Source: Daejeonella sp. (GTDB lineage: Bacteria > Bacteroidota > Bacteroidia > Sphingobacteriales > Sphingobacteriaceae). From it: a stretch of DNA of 64,000 bases. How positions within the stretch are numbered: position 1 is the first letter of the stretch; the number at the start of each line of letters is the position of its first letter. This document shows positions 38,857-48,847 of the stretch, one piece after another. The stretch lies in assembly GCF_030684675.1 (NCBI RefSeq), contig NZ_JAUXXZ010000033.1, forward strand, positions 62,001 to 126,000, read 5' to 3'. The position numbers were made by a program, and so were the translations under genes. The notes under the pieces were generated by a model that was not told the DNA's origin, did no database searches, and saw only the letters and a list, made by a program, of their open reading frames with translations.

Positions 38857-38885
38857 CAAAGGTACTCAAATAGATTGAAAACAAA
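38857..38885 (-). promoter_or_regulatory. Promoter of the cold-shock gene
   Basis: On the minus strand TTTG (38885-38882), a 17-nt spacer, then TACCTTTG (38864-38857): a good match to the Bacteroidota -33/-7 pair. Confidence 0.6.
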
Positions 38886-39034
38886 TAAATTATTTTCAGT
38901 ACTGGCCATTCAGTATTCTTATAGATAACATTAAATGTAAAGATCTCCCGCTTATTTCATTTGAATTGATTGTCTTATAATTAATATTATGTTAAGTATA
39001 TAAATGTATATCCCTCTCTACTAAAATAGGTTAA

Positions 39035-39070
39035 ATAAAAAAAGCCTAAACAGAATCCTGCTTAGGCTTA
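39035..39070 (-). terminator. Terminator of the gyrA-TPR transcript
   Basis: On the minus strand AAGCCTAA pairs with TTAGGCTT (8 bp) around a 12-nt loop, followed by a run of seven T. Confidence 0.8.
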
Positions 39071-39090
39071 AATAAAAATTGTTTATGATC

Positions 39091-40266
39091 TTAAAGGTTC
39101 TCTAGTTTAGCAGAGATTTCAGTTACCTTTTCCTGGTTCTTCTTAATGATATAATATGTCTTAAGGTTTTCCAGTGCAATTCGTGATTTAGGATCAAGCT
39201 CACTTGACTTAATTAAAAAAGGATAAGCTTTTTCAAGCTCGGCTTCACCAAGTTTGATTGTTGCTTCATACTCCTTTTGTTGATTTTGAGGGAGTTGGTT
39301 TGCCTGGTTAAACAAATTAATGCCTTTATTTAAAATTATACCTCCAATATTTGTACTTGCATCTGCAAAGTTAGGATCAATCTTCAAAGCATTTAAATAA
39401 GCTTCTTCTGCTTTGGCAGATTCTCCAATTGTACTGTAAGCTATACCCAGATAATATGGATATAATTTATTTTCAGGGTTTTTTTGTGCCTGATCAGAAA
39501 TTTTAGTTATTACTTCCTTTTGTTTACCTGACATTAGGCTCAACTCTATCTCTTGTGTTGCTAACTGTGTGTCATTAAACTTCGTTGCTCCTTCAGATGC
39601 AACTGCAATTGCTCTTGTAGTATCACCTTCCATAGTATACAGACGGGATAAATCAAGATATATTTGATTATTAGCTGAAAAATTGGTTTTAATCAAGGCC
39701 TCATAACTTTGAATCCCTGCTTTATAATTTTTTGAATTAATGGCAGATAAGCCGGCGTAATAAGTTATCGTTGTATCTCCCGGGCGATAGTTCAAGGCAT
39801 TGTTGAATGCAGTGTAAGCATCAGCAAAATTACTTGTTTGATAAGCCTTAACACCTTGATTTAGTTCATACTGACTAAAAATTGTACCATTTGCATTTTC
39901 AAGATTTGCCTTATTCTCGCCAGCTTTGTCAAGCTCAGTTGCTTTTTTATGTGCAGCCTTTGCCTCATCAATTAATGGTTTTGATGTTGCCGGAACAGAA
40001 TCCAATAAGGCCATTTCGCCATAAATAAGAGCTTTATAGGTCCATGCGGCAGGATCTTCAAGAGTTTTGGCGTGCACTACTGCCTTATCAATAGATGCTT
40101 TTGCAGTTTTAAGATTTGGGAGAGCCAGTAACATTGAATTGGCATCCTTTAATCCCAAAAACTTTTCATAACTAGTTCTGGCACTTGCTACTTCCCCCTT
40201 CTGTGCAAAAACCATAAGGGTTGAAGCTGAAAATACAGCTGCCAAAATGAAAGATTTAATTTTCAT
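39091..40266 (-). CDS. Secreted tetratricopeptide-repeat protein
   Basis: The 391-residue protein has a signal peptide (MKIKSFILAAVFSASTLMVFAQ) and several TPR-like helical repeats. Examples are NFADAYTAFNNALNYRPGD, NYKAGIQSYEALIKTNFSA and ESAKAEEAYLNALKIDPNF, in the middle and C-terminal thirds. It likely acts in the periplasm as a protein-interaction scaffold; the partner is unknown. It is 4 nt downstream of a second TPR gene, which itself follows gyrA by 4 nt, and a terminator follows. The repeats fit the TPR consensus only in part. Confidence 0.8.
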   Translation of the reverse strand: MKIKSFILAAVFSASTLMVFAQKGEVASARTSYEKFLGLKDANSMLLALPNLKTAKASIDKAVVHAKTLEDPAAWTYKALIYGEMALLDSVPATSKPLIDEAKAAHKKATELDKAGENKANLENANGTIFSQYELNQGVKAYQTSNFADAYTAFNNALNYRPGDTTITYYAGLSAINSKNYKAGIQSYEALIKTNFSANNQIYLDLSRLYTMEGDTTRAIAVASEGATKFNDTQLATQEIELSLMSGKQKEVITKISDQAQKNPENKLYPYYLGIAYSTIGESAKAEEAYLNALKIDPNFADASTNIGGIILNKGINLFNQANQLPQNQQKEYEATIKLGEAELEKAYPFLIKSSELDPKSRIALENLKTYYIIKKNQEKVTEISAKLENL

Positions 40267-40270
40267 GTTT

Positions 40271-41389
40271 TTAATTTAATTTGAGTTGGTTTATTCTGTT
40301 GTTAATTTTTTGTAATTCTGTTTTGTCACCAGTATTCTTGTATAATATTGATAATGATGTAAGCGTCTTTAATTCATTCGGATCAATTTCATTCGCTTTA
40401 GTAAGGTAGTATTTCGAAATATACATCATACCACTTTGCTCTTTATCTTTAAGATACAGATTAAGATAAAGCAATCCTAACGCAAAATTCGCTTCATAAT
40501 TATTCGGGTTAATGGTTAAAATTACTTTATAGTACTCTTCGGCTTTTGTCACATCACCCGTCATTTCATGAGAAAACCCAGCCAGATAGTTCAAATTGAT
40601 GTTATTTTCATCTAATTTAAGAGCCTGACTCGTAAATTTAATTATTTCCTGATAATCATTTCTAATCAACAAAATATTCAGCAGTTTAAAAACAAGATCG
40701 CGATTAGCAGGATATTGCCTGCTTCCTTCAGAAAGCACTCTAATCGTATTTTTTTCATCATTTAGCGATTCATAGAGATTCGCCAGTACCATAAAATACT
40801 CTGGCTTTGGCTTTTTGGCAATTAATTTCTCATAATATCCCACTGATCTAAGATAATTACCTGTTTCCTGACAAAGAAGAGCAAGATTATGTGTAACAGA
40901 AATGTTGTCCTTATCTATTGTATCAAGAATACTAAAGTATTTCAGTGCCTCAGCAAAGTTTCGATTTTTGAATGTGGTATTTGCTCTGTATAAATAGGTT
41001 AGCTTTAACTGATTTTCGATGTATGAAATCTGATCCTTTACGTCTTCTGCAAATTTGGATCCATACACTCTTTTCATTGAGAACAGAGTTTCCTCCAATG
41101 GATCCTTCTTATAAGTATACTTTAAGTTTGAATCTACTCTGGCAAGCGTAGCATATACTAGACTTCTTACCAGGTTATTCCTGAAAGCTGCAGAGTCGGA
41201 TCTGGTCTTAAAACTATTATCTATCAGCTTACGGGCATTCTCCAGTTTTTTAATATCCTTAGTATCAGAATATTGGACAAAACTATTCATTGCCTCCTTG
41301 ATTACAAGAGCCTGATTCTGGGTCTGCGCATTTATACTAACCAGCACCAGAAAGATATTAAACATTAAAAGTATAAATACCTTATACAT
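40271..41389 (-). CDS. Secreted tetratricopeptide-repeat protein
   Basis: The 372-residue protein has a signal peptide (MYKVFILLMFNIFLVLVSINAQ) and TPR repeats. Examples are RNFAEALKYFSILDTIDKDN, GNYLRSVGYYEKLIAKKPKP and GDVTKAEEYYKVILTINPNN, spread from residue 140 to 290. It belongs to the same transcript as gyrA and the following TPR gene. The two TPR proteins share their layout but little sequence in my reading, so recent duplication is not supported. Confidence 0.8.
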   Translation of the reverse strand: MYKVFILLMFNIFLVLVSINAQTQNQALVIKEAMNSFVQYSDTKDIKKLENARKLIDNSFKTRSDSAAFRNNLVRSLVYATLARVDSNLKYTYKKDPLEETLFSMKRVYGSKFAEDVKDQISYIENQLKLTYLYRANTTFKNRNFAEALKYFSILDTIDKDNISVTHNLALLCQETGNYLRSVGYYEKLIAKKPKPEYFMVLANLYESLNDEKNTIRVLSEGSRQYPANRDLVFKLLNILLIRNDYQEIIKFTSQALKLDENNINLNYLAGFSHEMTGDVTKAEEYYKVILTINPNNYEANFALGLLYLNLYLKDKEQSGMMYISKYYLTKANEIDPNELKTLTSLSILYKNTGDKTELQKINNRINQLKLN

Positions 41390-41393
41390 GCAC

Positions 41394-43952
41394 CTATTCT
41401 TCAGTTTTAGATTCCTGATCGTCTGAATTCAAATCTATTCCTGTTTCATTCTCTGCAGATTCTGTTTCATCAGCTTCTTCATCTTCGTGTTCAACTTTTG
41501 CAATAGATGCAATAGAATCATCGCCTTTAAATGTAATCAGACGAACACCCTGTGTAGCACGACCCATTACACGCAAATCACTCACTCCAATTCTAATCAC
41601 AATACCAGATTTGTTTATGATCATCAAATCATCAATATCCGTAACATCCTTAATAGCAACCAGTTCACCAGTTTTTTCAGTTACATTGATTGTTTTAACA
41701 CCTTTTCCTCCCCTATTGGTTACGCGATAATCATCGATATCGGTACGTTTACCATATCCCTTTTCAGAAACAACCAAAACAGTTACCTCCGGATTGTTAA
41801 CACTAATCATACCAACAACTTCATCATTCACATTTGCCAATGTAATTCCGCGAACCCCCGTAGCTGTACGACCCATCGGGCGAACAGTAGATTCATTGAA
41901 TCTGATTGCACGGCCAGAACGCAAAGCCATCACAATTTCACTTGTTCCGGTTGTTAAACAAGCTTCAAGCAGCTGATCACCTTCATTAATATTAATGGCA
42001 TTAATTCCGTTTGCCCTTGGACGTGAATAGGCTTCCAGAGAAGTCTTCTTAATCGTTCCCTTCTTAGTACACATGATTATAAAGTTGTTCTCTAAATAAT
42101 CCTGATCTTTCAGGTTAACAACTTTAATATATGCTTTTATATTCTCCTCTTTCGGAATATTGATTACATTCTGTATTGCCCTACCCTTACTGGTTCGGGT
42201 TCCTTCAGGAATCTCAAACACCCTTAACCAGAAACATTTACCAGTTTCTGTGAAGAAGAGCATATAATTATGATTTGTAGCGATCAGTATATGTTCGATA
42301 AAATCCTTATCTCTTGATTGAGAACCCATAGAACCTTTTCCGCCTCTGCCCTGCTTGCGGTATTCTGTTAAAGGTGTTCTTTTAATATATCCTTCATGGG
42401 ATATGGTAATAACAACCTCTTCATCTACAATAAAGTCCTCCATCCGCATATCCTCAGCAGAATGTGTGATTGAAGTACGTCGCTCATCCCCGAATTTATC
42501 GCGTATTTCGGTTAATTCATCAGTAATAATCTGCATACGTAAACCTTCATCAGCCAAAACTGACTTCAAATACTCTATGGTATTCATTAATTCAGCATAC
42601 TCTTCTTTAATCTTATCGCGTTCGAGACCTGTTAAACGACGAAGCGTCATATCCAGAATAGCTCTTGCCTGAATATCCGAGAGACTGAAGCTCTCCATCA
42701 AGCTGACACGTGCATCGTCAGGACTATTTGAAGCGCGGATTAATTTAATAACCTCGTCCAAATGATCTAGTGCAATTAATAATCCCTCAAGGATATGAGC
42801 TCTTTTTTCAGCTTCGGAAAGGTCAAATTTAGTTCTGCGAATAACTACCTCGTGACGATGATCAACAAAGTGTCTGATCAGATCTTTGAGATTTAACATC
42901 ATCGGGCGACCATGCACCAGAGCAATATTGTTGACACTAAATGATGTTTGAAGTGCGGTATATTTAAACAGATTATTCAGTACTACTGAAGCATTAGCAT
43001 CACGTTTAATTTCATAAACGATACGCATTCCATCTCTGTCAGACTCATCCCTGATCTCAGAAATCCCCTCTATTTTTTTATCATTAACAAGACCGGCAGT
43101 TTGCTCGATCATATTTGCTTTATTAACCTGATATGGAATCTCGTTCACAATTATCCGTTCACGATCGCCCTTATATACTTCAATTTCGGCTTTAGCTCGC
43201 ATAACGATTCTGCCTCTGCCTGTCTCAAATGCTTCCTGGACTCCGGAATAACCATAGATAATTCCTCCTGTTGGGAAATCCGGAGCTTTAACATGCTGCA
43301 TCAGATCAAGAACAGTTACATCTCTATTTTCAATGTAGGCTATTGTGGCATTTACAACCTCAGTTAAATTGTGGGGAGGCATATTAGTAGCCATACCTAC
43401 TGCGATGCCCGAAGCACCATTAACCAGTAAGTTTGGTATGCGTGAAGGAAGAACTGTTGGCTCTTCCAAAGTATCATCAAAATTAAGCTGGAAATCGACA
43501 GTTTCCTTATTGATATCAGCTAGCATTTCTTCAGCAATCTTTTTCAATCTTGCCTCAGTATAACGCATTGCTGCCGGGGAATCTCCATCAATAGATCCAA
43601 AGTTACCTTGCCCGTCAACCATTGGATAACGTAAACTCCAGTCCTGCGCCATACGAACCATCGCAAAATAAACTGAAGAATCACCATGCGGATGGTATTT
43701 ACCTAAAACATCCCCGACGATACGTGCTGATTTCTTATGAGGCTTAGTACTGGTTACACCAAGATCAAGCATCCCATAGAGCACACGGCGGTGTACAGGC
43801 TTAAGACCATCACGAACATCCGGCAAGGCACGGGAAACAATAACAGACATCGAATAATCGATGTATGCAGACTTCATTTCCTCTTCTATATTTATTGGAA
43901 TTATTCTATCGTTCTGGGGTACCAAATTATCGTTTTCTGTATCTTCAGCCAT
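41394..43952 (-). CDS. gyrA: DNA gyrase subunit A
   Basis: GyrA cuts and rejoins DNA to introduce negative supercoils. The 852-residue protein has the catalytic tyrosine Y131 in [11 protein letters not shown], the region [17 protein letters not shown] (residues 87-103) and a C-terminal six-bladed beta-pinwheel. The GyrA box [10 protein letters not shown] near residue 533 marks it as gyrase rather than topoisomerase IV. An acidic tail ends the protein. The residue aligning with E. coli Asp87 is Phe96, and that aligning with Ser83 is Ser92. It is cotranscribed with two TPR genes. Confidence 0.96.
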   Translation of the reverse strand: MAEDTENDNLVPQNDRIIPINIEEEMKSAYIDYSMSVIVSRALPDVRDGLKPVHRRVLYGMLDLGVTSTKPHKKSARIVGDVLGKYHPHGDSSVYFAMVRMAQDWSLRYPMVDGQGNFGSIDGDSPAAMRYTEARLKKIAEEMLADINKETVDFQLNFDDTLEEPTVLPSRIPNLLVNGASGIAVGMATNMPPHNLTEVVNATIAYIENRDVTVLDLMQHVKAPDFPTGGIIYGYSGVQEAFETGRGRIVMRAKAEIEVYKGDRERIIVNEIPYQVNKANMIEQTAGLVNDKKIEGISEIRDESDRDGMRIVYEIKRDANASVVLNNLFKYTALQTSFSVNNIALVHGRPMMLNLKDLIRHFVDHRHEVVIRRTKFDLSEAEKRAHILEGLLIALDHLDEVIKLIRASNSPDDARVSLMESFSLSDIQARAILDMTLRRLTGLERDKIKEEYAELMNTIEYLKSVLADEGLRMQIITDELTEIRDKFGDERRTSITHSAEDMRMEDFIVDEEVVITISHEGYIKRTPLTEYRKQGRGGKGSMGSQSRDKDFIEHILIATNHNYMLFFTETGKCFWLRVFEIPEGTRTSKGRAIQNVINIPKEENIKAYIKVVNLKDQDYLENNFIIMCTKKGTIKKTSLEAYSRPRANGINAININEGDQLLEACLTTGTSEIVMALRSGRAIRFNESTVRPMGRTATGVRGITLANVNDEVVGMISVNNPEVTVLVVSEKGYGKRTDIDDYRVTNRGGKGVKTINVTEKTGELVAIKDVTDIDDLMIINKSGIVIRIGVSDLRVMGRATQGVRLITFKGDDSIASIAKVEHEDEEADETESAENETGIDLNSDDQESKTEE

Positions 43953-44192
43953 GTTATACCTAAGTTCTGATTAATTAATTTTAATATTAAAACAGTAATA
44001 ATTATCTGTTAAAATAAAACCGCTTTTCAGCCTTGCGAAGTTAATAAATTTCACGGTTTAAAGAGGCAGTTTCAAAAAATATTACATTCAGATATGTGCC
44101 TTTAGCAAGGCGGCAAGGGAAATCAAAATAAAGATGTAGATTATTAAAAAGATGAATTAATGAAGCATCAGAAAACTATGAAGAGAACAAAA

Positions 44193-45509
44193 TTACTTCA
44201 CAAATGCCTCGTTAAGAGCAGCTTTGTACCTCTCTAAGGCACGTTTTCTTGCAAATTCATGCTGGACAATCGGGATCAGATAGTCCACTTTGAAATCCCT
44301 GATCCAGGTTTTAATATAGATTAGTTTGGGATCAAATTTAAGAGTTTGAGCCGTAGGGTTGAATATCCTGAAATAAGGAGCTGAATCACAACCGCTGCCT
44401 GAAGCCCATTGCCAGTTGCCATTATTGGAAGAAAGCTCAAAATCAAGGAGTTTCCTTGCAAAATAAGCCTCTCCCCATCTCCAGTCTATTAACAGATGTT
44501 TACAAAGAAAACTTGCAACAATCATTCGAACCCGGTTATGCATCAGCCCTGTTTCATTTAACTGTCTCATGCCGGCATCCACAATAGGATAACCCGTTTC
44601 TCCCCTGCACCAGGCTTCAAATTCCCGTTCATCATTTCTCCATTCTATCTGATCATACTTTTTCTTGAAACTATTATGTATAACATGAGGATAATGATAA
44701 AGTATCATCATAAAAAACTCCCTCCAGATCAGTTCATTTAACCACTGTTCATTCCACTGAACCGCAAGTTTTATCAGATAGCGAACACTTAACGTTCCGA
44801 AACGTAAAGCTGTACTGATCTGACTTGTACCATTTACCGAGGGTAGATTTCGTGTTGAATGATAATTCCGTATAAGATCTTCTGATATATTGATTGATGG
44901 TAAATTAAACTCAGGAACTACAAAACCAATATCTTCAAGATCGGGCACTGATAAAGGGCCAATCTGAAGGCACTTTGATAAATAACTTTCCGATGGATAC
45001 TCCGGAAGGCTTAATTTGGAAAAAGCCTCCTTCCATCGTCTGGAATATGGAGTAAAAACGGTATAGGGTGTCCCGTCGGACTTCATGATATCCGACTTCT
45101 CGAAAACTACCTGATCCTTGAAAGTATGGAATGGAATACCTGTACCTGATAGAAATTCAGCAACTTTTGAATCCCGATTTATTGCGTAGGGCTCATAGTC
45201 ATGATTAGTATAAACCTCTTTTACGTCAAATTGCTCCTTCAGCTTCTCAAGAGCAGGTATAACCTCATCATGAATTACCAATAGTGATGAACCATAAGTT
45301 TTAAGTTTATCATTAAGCTTTTTGAGCTGATTATGAATAAAAAGTATTCTTTTATCATCCCTGTCTGTAAGTTTCTTAAGAATTCCAGGATCAAAAATAA
45401 AGACCGATAGTACAGGATAATTACTCATTAATGCATGGTACAATGCCGCTTGATCATTTAGTCGTAAATCCCTTCTTAACCAGCAAATACTTATCTCTTT
45501 CTTCATCAA
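44193..45509 (-). CDS. phrB: Deoxyribodipyrimidine photolyase (class I cryptochrome/photolyase)
   Basis: The enzyme repairs cyclobutane pyrimidine dimers with light. The 438-residue protein has an N-terminal antenna domain starting ICWLRRDLRLNDQAALYHAL. The FAD-binding domain contains WREFFMMILYHYP, GYPIVDAGMRQLNETGLMHN, RMIVASFLCKHLLIDWRWG, and NNGNWQWASGSGCDSAPYFR, with the conserved Trp and Asn residues. It closes the minus-strand carotenoid/CarH unit, in keeping with light-induced DNA repair. Class I CPD activity is more likely than 6-4 or DASH, but that was not tested. Confidence 0.92.
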   Translation of the reverse strand: MMKKEISICWLRRDLRLNDQAALYHALMSNYPVLSVFIFDPGILKKLTDRDDKRILFIHNQLKKLNDKLKTYGSSLLVIHDEVIPALEKLKEQFDVKEVYTNHDYEPYAINRDSKVAEFLSGTGIPFHTFKDQVVFEKSDIMKSDGTPYTVFTPYSRRWKEAFSKLSLPEYPSESYLSKCLQIGPLSVPDLEDIGFVVPEFNLPSINISEDLIRNYHSTRNLPSVNGTSQISTALRFGTLSVRYLIKLAVQWNEQWLNELIWREFFMMILYHYPHVIHNSFKKKYDQIEWRNDEREFEAWCRGETGYPIVDAGMRQLNETGLMHNRVRMIVASFLCKHLLIDWRWGEAYFARKLLDFELSSNNGNWQWASGSGCDSAPYFRIFNPTAQTLKFDPKLIYIKTWIRDFKVDYLIPIVQHEFARKRALERYKAALNEAFVK

Positions 45510-45530
45510 TCAAATAGAATTTTCAGGAAT

Positions 45531-46457
45531 TTAATGAGAGTAGATTTCTGATAAAGCGGCATCCAGGCCCTGATAACGGAAATGAAAGCCCATATCCATC
45601 AGTTTCTGAGGTGAAGTCCTTGTGCTATTGAGAATCAAAGTACTCATTTCACCAAGCATGGTCTTCAGCATGAACTCGGGAACATTTACAGGCCATACCG
45701 GTCTGAAAAGTTTCTTTGCCAATATTTTGGTAAACTCATAATTAGTAACCGGATAAGGAGTACAAGCATTAAAAGTTCCTGAATAGTGAGGATTTTCGAT
45801 TGCTTTTTCAAAAATTGACGCTAAATCGGTCAGATGTATCCAGGGCATCCATTGCTTTCCGGTTCCCAGAGGGGTCCCAACAAAAAAACTTACCGGCCTT
45901 GCTAGTTCTGAAAGCGCCCCACCCTGTTTTGAAAGTACGATGCCGATTCTCAACTTAACTACTCTGATACCGGATTTAACTCCTTCGTCTACAACGGCCT
46001 CCCATTGTTTACAACAATCTGCTAAAAACCCCGTACCACTTGCACTTTGTTCATAAAGTATTTCATCGTTTCGGTCACCATAATATCCTACTGCAGAGGC
46101 AGATATAAATGTTTTAATAGGAGCTTTAATAGCATTTATTGTATTATATAGTAACTGGGTTGACCTAATCCTGCTATCGACAATTTCCTGCTTACGTTGT
46201 TTGGTCCAACGCTTATCAGCAATACCTGCACCAGCAAGATGAATGATGGTATCTATCCCCTCAAAAGCTTTCAGATCAATCAATTGTTTATCTATATCCC
46301 AATTATAAGTGCTTACACCTTTTAAATTTGAACTTTGTCTGGAAAGCACAAAGACTCTATGACCCTTTTCCAGCAGGTTTTTTATAAGTCTCGTACCTAT
46401 CAGGCCACTAGCACCGGTTATTAGTATATTTCTGTTTGAATTAATATCAGAGTTCAT
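45531..46457 (-). CDS. TIGR01777-family NAD-dependent epimerase/oxidoreductase
   Basis: The 308-residue SDR protein begins ILITGASGLIGTRLIKNLLEKG, the NAD-binding motif, with IIHLAGAGIADKRW near residue 70 and SASAVGYYGDRND near 118, which holds the catalytic YxxxK-like region. The C-terminal DUF1731-like part has ARPVSFFVGTPLGTGKQWMPWIHLTD. The substrate is unknown. It lies between the SRPBCC gene and the photolyase in the light-response unit, and TIGR01777 and SRPBCC proteins are often coupled. Confidence 0.88.
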   Translation of the reverse strand: MNSDINSNRNILITGASGLIGTRLIKNLLEKGHRVFVLSRQSSNLKGVSTYNWDIDKQLIDLKAFEGIDTIIHLAGAGIADKRWTKQRKQEIVDSRIRSTQLLYNTINAIKAPIKTFISASAVGYYGDRNDEILYEQSASGTGFLADCCKQWEAVVDEGVKSGIRVVKLRIGIVLSKQGGALSELARPVSFFVGTPLGTGKQWMPWIHLTDLASIFEKAIENPHYSGTFNACTPYPVTNYEFTKILAKKLFRPVWPVNVPEFMLKTMLGEMSTLILNSTRTSPQKLMDMGFHFRYQGLDAALSEIYSH

Positions 46458-46477
46458 GTTGCGATAATAAGAGTCAA

Positions 46478-46996
46478 TTATGTAGGATAAGACTGATTAA
46501 AATTATTTAATAATCCAGAAAAAACAGAACCCTGTTTTGAAGTCCCAAAGATTTTATCAAGGGCCTTTTCGCGAAACCGAAAGATATCCTTAACCTTTTC
46601 CCTCACAAATAAACTATGAGCTATTTGCCCGATTATACCGAAAGGAATCTGATATTTTATTTCATCCTGCATTAAGATCCCATTTCCCTGCTGAATAAAA
46701 GTGTGCGTATGCTCCCATATTTTGTAAGGTCCTTTCAATTGCTTGTCTGCGAAGCTATGTGGCTTATTTACATTAATAATCTCAGTTTGCCATTTCAAAG
46801 GAATTCCAAATGCAGGTTTTACAATATAATCTATTATCATGCCTTCATAAATCTCCTTTTCATCAAGATTACTCAAAATTTTAAAATCCATTTCAGGCGG
46901 AGTAATACGAGCGAGATTTTTTGCGGATGAAAAAAAATCCCATGCCTCATCAATACTTACAGGTAAAAGATGTTCAGTTTTAAAATAATATATCAT
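46478..46996 (-). CDS. SRPBCC-family protein
   Basis: The 172-residue protein is of the START/Bet v1-like SRPBCC fold, with FKTEHLLPVSIDEAWDFFSS at the start, a central ITPPEMDFKIL motif and DEIKYQIPFGIIGQIAHSLF near residue 116. These bind hydrophobic ligands. It is 20 nt before the TIGR01777 gene and 8 nt after idi. A carotenoid- or lipid-related ligand is possible but unproven. Confidence 0.82.
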   Translation of the reverse strand: MIYYFKTEHLLPVSIDEAWDFFSSAKNLARITPPEMDFKILSNLDEKEIYEGMIIDYIVKPAFGIPLKWQTEIINVNKPHSFADKQLKGPYKIWEHTHTFIQQGNGILMQDEIKYQIPFGIIGQIAHSLFVREKVKDIFRFREKALDKIFGTSKQGSVFSGLLNNFNQSYPT

Positions 46997-47004
46997 GATT
47001 TGAT

Positions 47005-47544
47005 TTAATAAGATTGGGTATGGTCGACTAGCTTAAGAAAGCAAATTTTAAGCCATTCTGTAAACTTTTCAGGATACGACTCAATTTCTTTTCCGAGTTC
47101 AATGAGATTAATGTATTTCCATTCCTTTACTTCAACATAATTCAATACCGGTAAATCGTCAGTATACCCTACATAAACATGATCAAATTCATGCTCGGTG
47201 AGTCCATTGGAAAATTTACACTTATACATAAAACTAAAACTAAACTCCAGATTACAGTCCATACCCATCTCTTCCATTAATCTGCGTTTACAAGCATCAA
47301 TTGTCTTCTCACCAGGTTTCGGGTGGCTACAACAGGTATTTGTCCAAAGCCCGGGAGAATGATATTTCCCATCGGCTCTTTGCTGCAGAATAAGTTCATT
47401 TTTAGAGTTAAATACAAAAACCGAAAATGCCCTGTGCAGGAGTCCGAGTTGATGCACTGATAGCTTATCATGAATACCTGTCTCATTATCCTGATTATCC
47501 ACAAGAATCACTAACTCGTCAGCTCCTTCGAAGGTATCTTTCAT
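47005..47544 (-). CDS. idi: Isopentenyl-diphosphate delta-isomerase, type I
   Basis: The enzyme converts IPP to DMAPP, feeding isoprenoid and carotenoid synthesis. The 179-residue Nudix-fold protein has LHRAFSVFVFNSKNEL near residue 36, the catalytic Cys in TNTCCSHPKPGE near 68-79, and the metal-binding Glu residues in RRLMEEMGMD and EHEFDHVYVG. It is embedded between crtB-associated genes, which suggests a flux role for carotenoids. Confidence 0.94.
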   Translation of the reverse strand: MKDTFEGADELVILVDNQDNETGIHDKLSVHQLGLLHRAFSVFVFNSKNELILQQRADGKYHSPGLWTNTCCSHPKPGEKTIDACKRRLMEEMGMDCNLEFSFSFMYKCKFSNGLTEHEFDHVYVGYTDDLPVLNYVEVKEWKYINLIELGKEIESYPEKFTEWLKICFLKLVDHTQSY

Positions 47545-47546
47545 TA

Positions 47547-48014
47547 TTAGCTTGCTTTTTTAAGATAAGTACTGATTATATTCTTAAGCTTTTGATCATT
47601 CAACCTGTTCAGTGACTGAAGCAAAAACACTCTGTCATGTTCCTTATTATCACTATAATTTAGGAATGAGGGCACATTGGTTTGAATCGTATACCTAAGG
47701 AATCTCAACTCTATATTCTTTTGGTCAAATTGAATAGCCTTTTCAAGCATCAGCTTACCTTTTTTAAAATATGATAATTTACTAAAGGGGTTAATCAAAT
47801 GTTTGGCCATCAGCATAGTAGTACTTGCTCTGTATCCTAAAAAAAGTGCATTATTCTTATCATTATAAGGTTCCAGGAGTTTAATCAGTTCAACGCATAC
47901 CTTTTGAGATGATTCTGCTTTATAAAATAGTACCCGTATATCTTCAATCTCAGGAGTTTTTGCTGAGCTCAAAAGACTCTGGATCAGAAAAAAACAAAGC
48001 AGATAAGCCTTCAT
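47547..48014 (-). CDS. Small secreted or membrane-anchored protein of unknown function in the crt operon
   Basis: The 155-residue protein (start MKAYLLCFFLIQSLLSSA at 48014, overlapping the crtB stop as ATGA) has an N-terminal signal or anchor segment. A helical body follows with MLEKAIQFDQKNIELRFLRY near residue 85, reminiscent of a TPR-like helix pair. No enzymatic motif was found. It is conserved in position between crtB and idi here. Function unknown; a TPR-like adaptor for a membrane carotenoid complex is one guess. Confidence 0.75.
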   Translation of the reverse strand: MKAYLLCFFLIQSLLSSAKTPEIEDIRVLFYKAESSQKVCVELIKLLEPYNDKNNALFLGYRASTTMLMAKHLINPFSKLSYFKKGKLMLEKAIQFDQKNIELRFLRYTIQTNVPSFLNYSDNKEHDRVFLLQSLNRLNDQKLKNIISTYLKKAS

Positions 48015-48847
48015 ACCCAGTTTAATTTGTTCTGAACCATACAATTGACCATGATTCCAAGTTTCTTACCGTTATTTATTCTAACCCTTTCAGTTAATAT
48101 TTTTTTAGGTGGAAGTTTTTTGATCTTATTAAACAAAGCTTTATAATAAACATAAGCCAGATAAACCCCTCCTCTCGAGGTACTTGGAAGTAATTTTATA
48201 CCTTTCAATGCTATCCGAAAATCGTTTTCTATATCTTTCTCGATCTGTTCTTTGGCAGCCGATGTGAATTCAGAAATATCCACATCCGGAAAATAGGTTC
48301 TACCTAAAACCTGGTAATCATCTTTCATATCTCTCAGGAAATTCACTTTTTGAAAGGCAGCCCCAAGCTTCATGGCATAAGGTTTAAGCTCATTAAATTG
48401 GTTCAGATTACCACCTGTAAACACATGAAGACACATCAGTCCTACTACTTCTGCAGAGCCTAAAATATACTGCTGATACTTTTCAGCGGTATAATCAACC
48501 TTATCCAGGTCCATCTCCATACTTTGTAAAAAGGTTTCAATAAGATCTAAGTCCATATTGTGCTCATGAACCGCATTTTGGAAGGAATTCAGGATCGGAT
48601 TGAGTGAAATCCGGTTCTCTATAGCCTCATAAGTTTCAATCTTAAATTTTGCAAGCAGAAGTTTCTTATCAAAACCCTCAAAGCTGTCTACAATCTCATC
48701 TGCAAGACGTACAAAGCCATAAATAGAATAAACAGAATCTCTAAGGCTGTTATTCAGACAGTAAATTCCGAATGAAAAGCTAGTGCTATAAGCCCTTGTG
48801 GTCATTTTACTGACTTTAATAGAAAGATTATCAAACAGAATTTTCAT
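48011..48847 (-). CDS. crtB: Phytoene synthase
   Basis: CrtB condenses two geranylgeranyl diphosphates to phytoene. The 278-residue protein has the first aspartate-rich motif VRLADEIVDSFEGF near residue 47, a GSAEVVGLMCLHVFTGG segment near 131 and the second motif NFLRDMKDDYQVLGRTYFP near residue 170. It begins directly after the crtI stop codon and overlaps the next gene by 4 nt. Confidence 0.95.
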   Translation of the reverse strand: MKILFDNLSIKVSKMTTRAYSTSFSFGIYCLNNSLRDSVYSIYGFVRLADEIVDSFEGFDKKLLLAKFKIETYEAIENRISLNPILNSFQNAVHEHNMDLDLIETFLQSMEMDLDKVDYTAEKYQQYILGSAEVVGLMCLHVFTGGNLNQFNELKPYAMKLGAAFQKVNFLRDMKDDYQVLGRTYFPDVDISEFTSAAKEQIEKDIENDFRIALKGIKLLPSTSRGGVYLAYVYYKALFNKIKKLPPKKILTERVRINNGKKLGIMVNCMVQNKLNWV

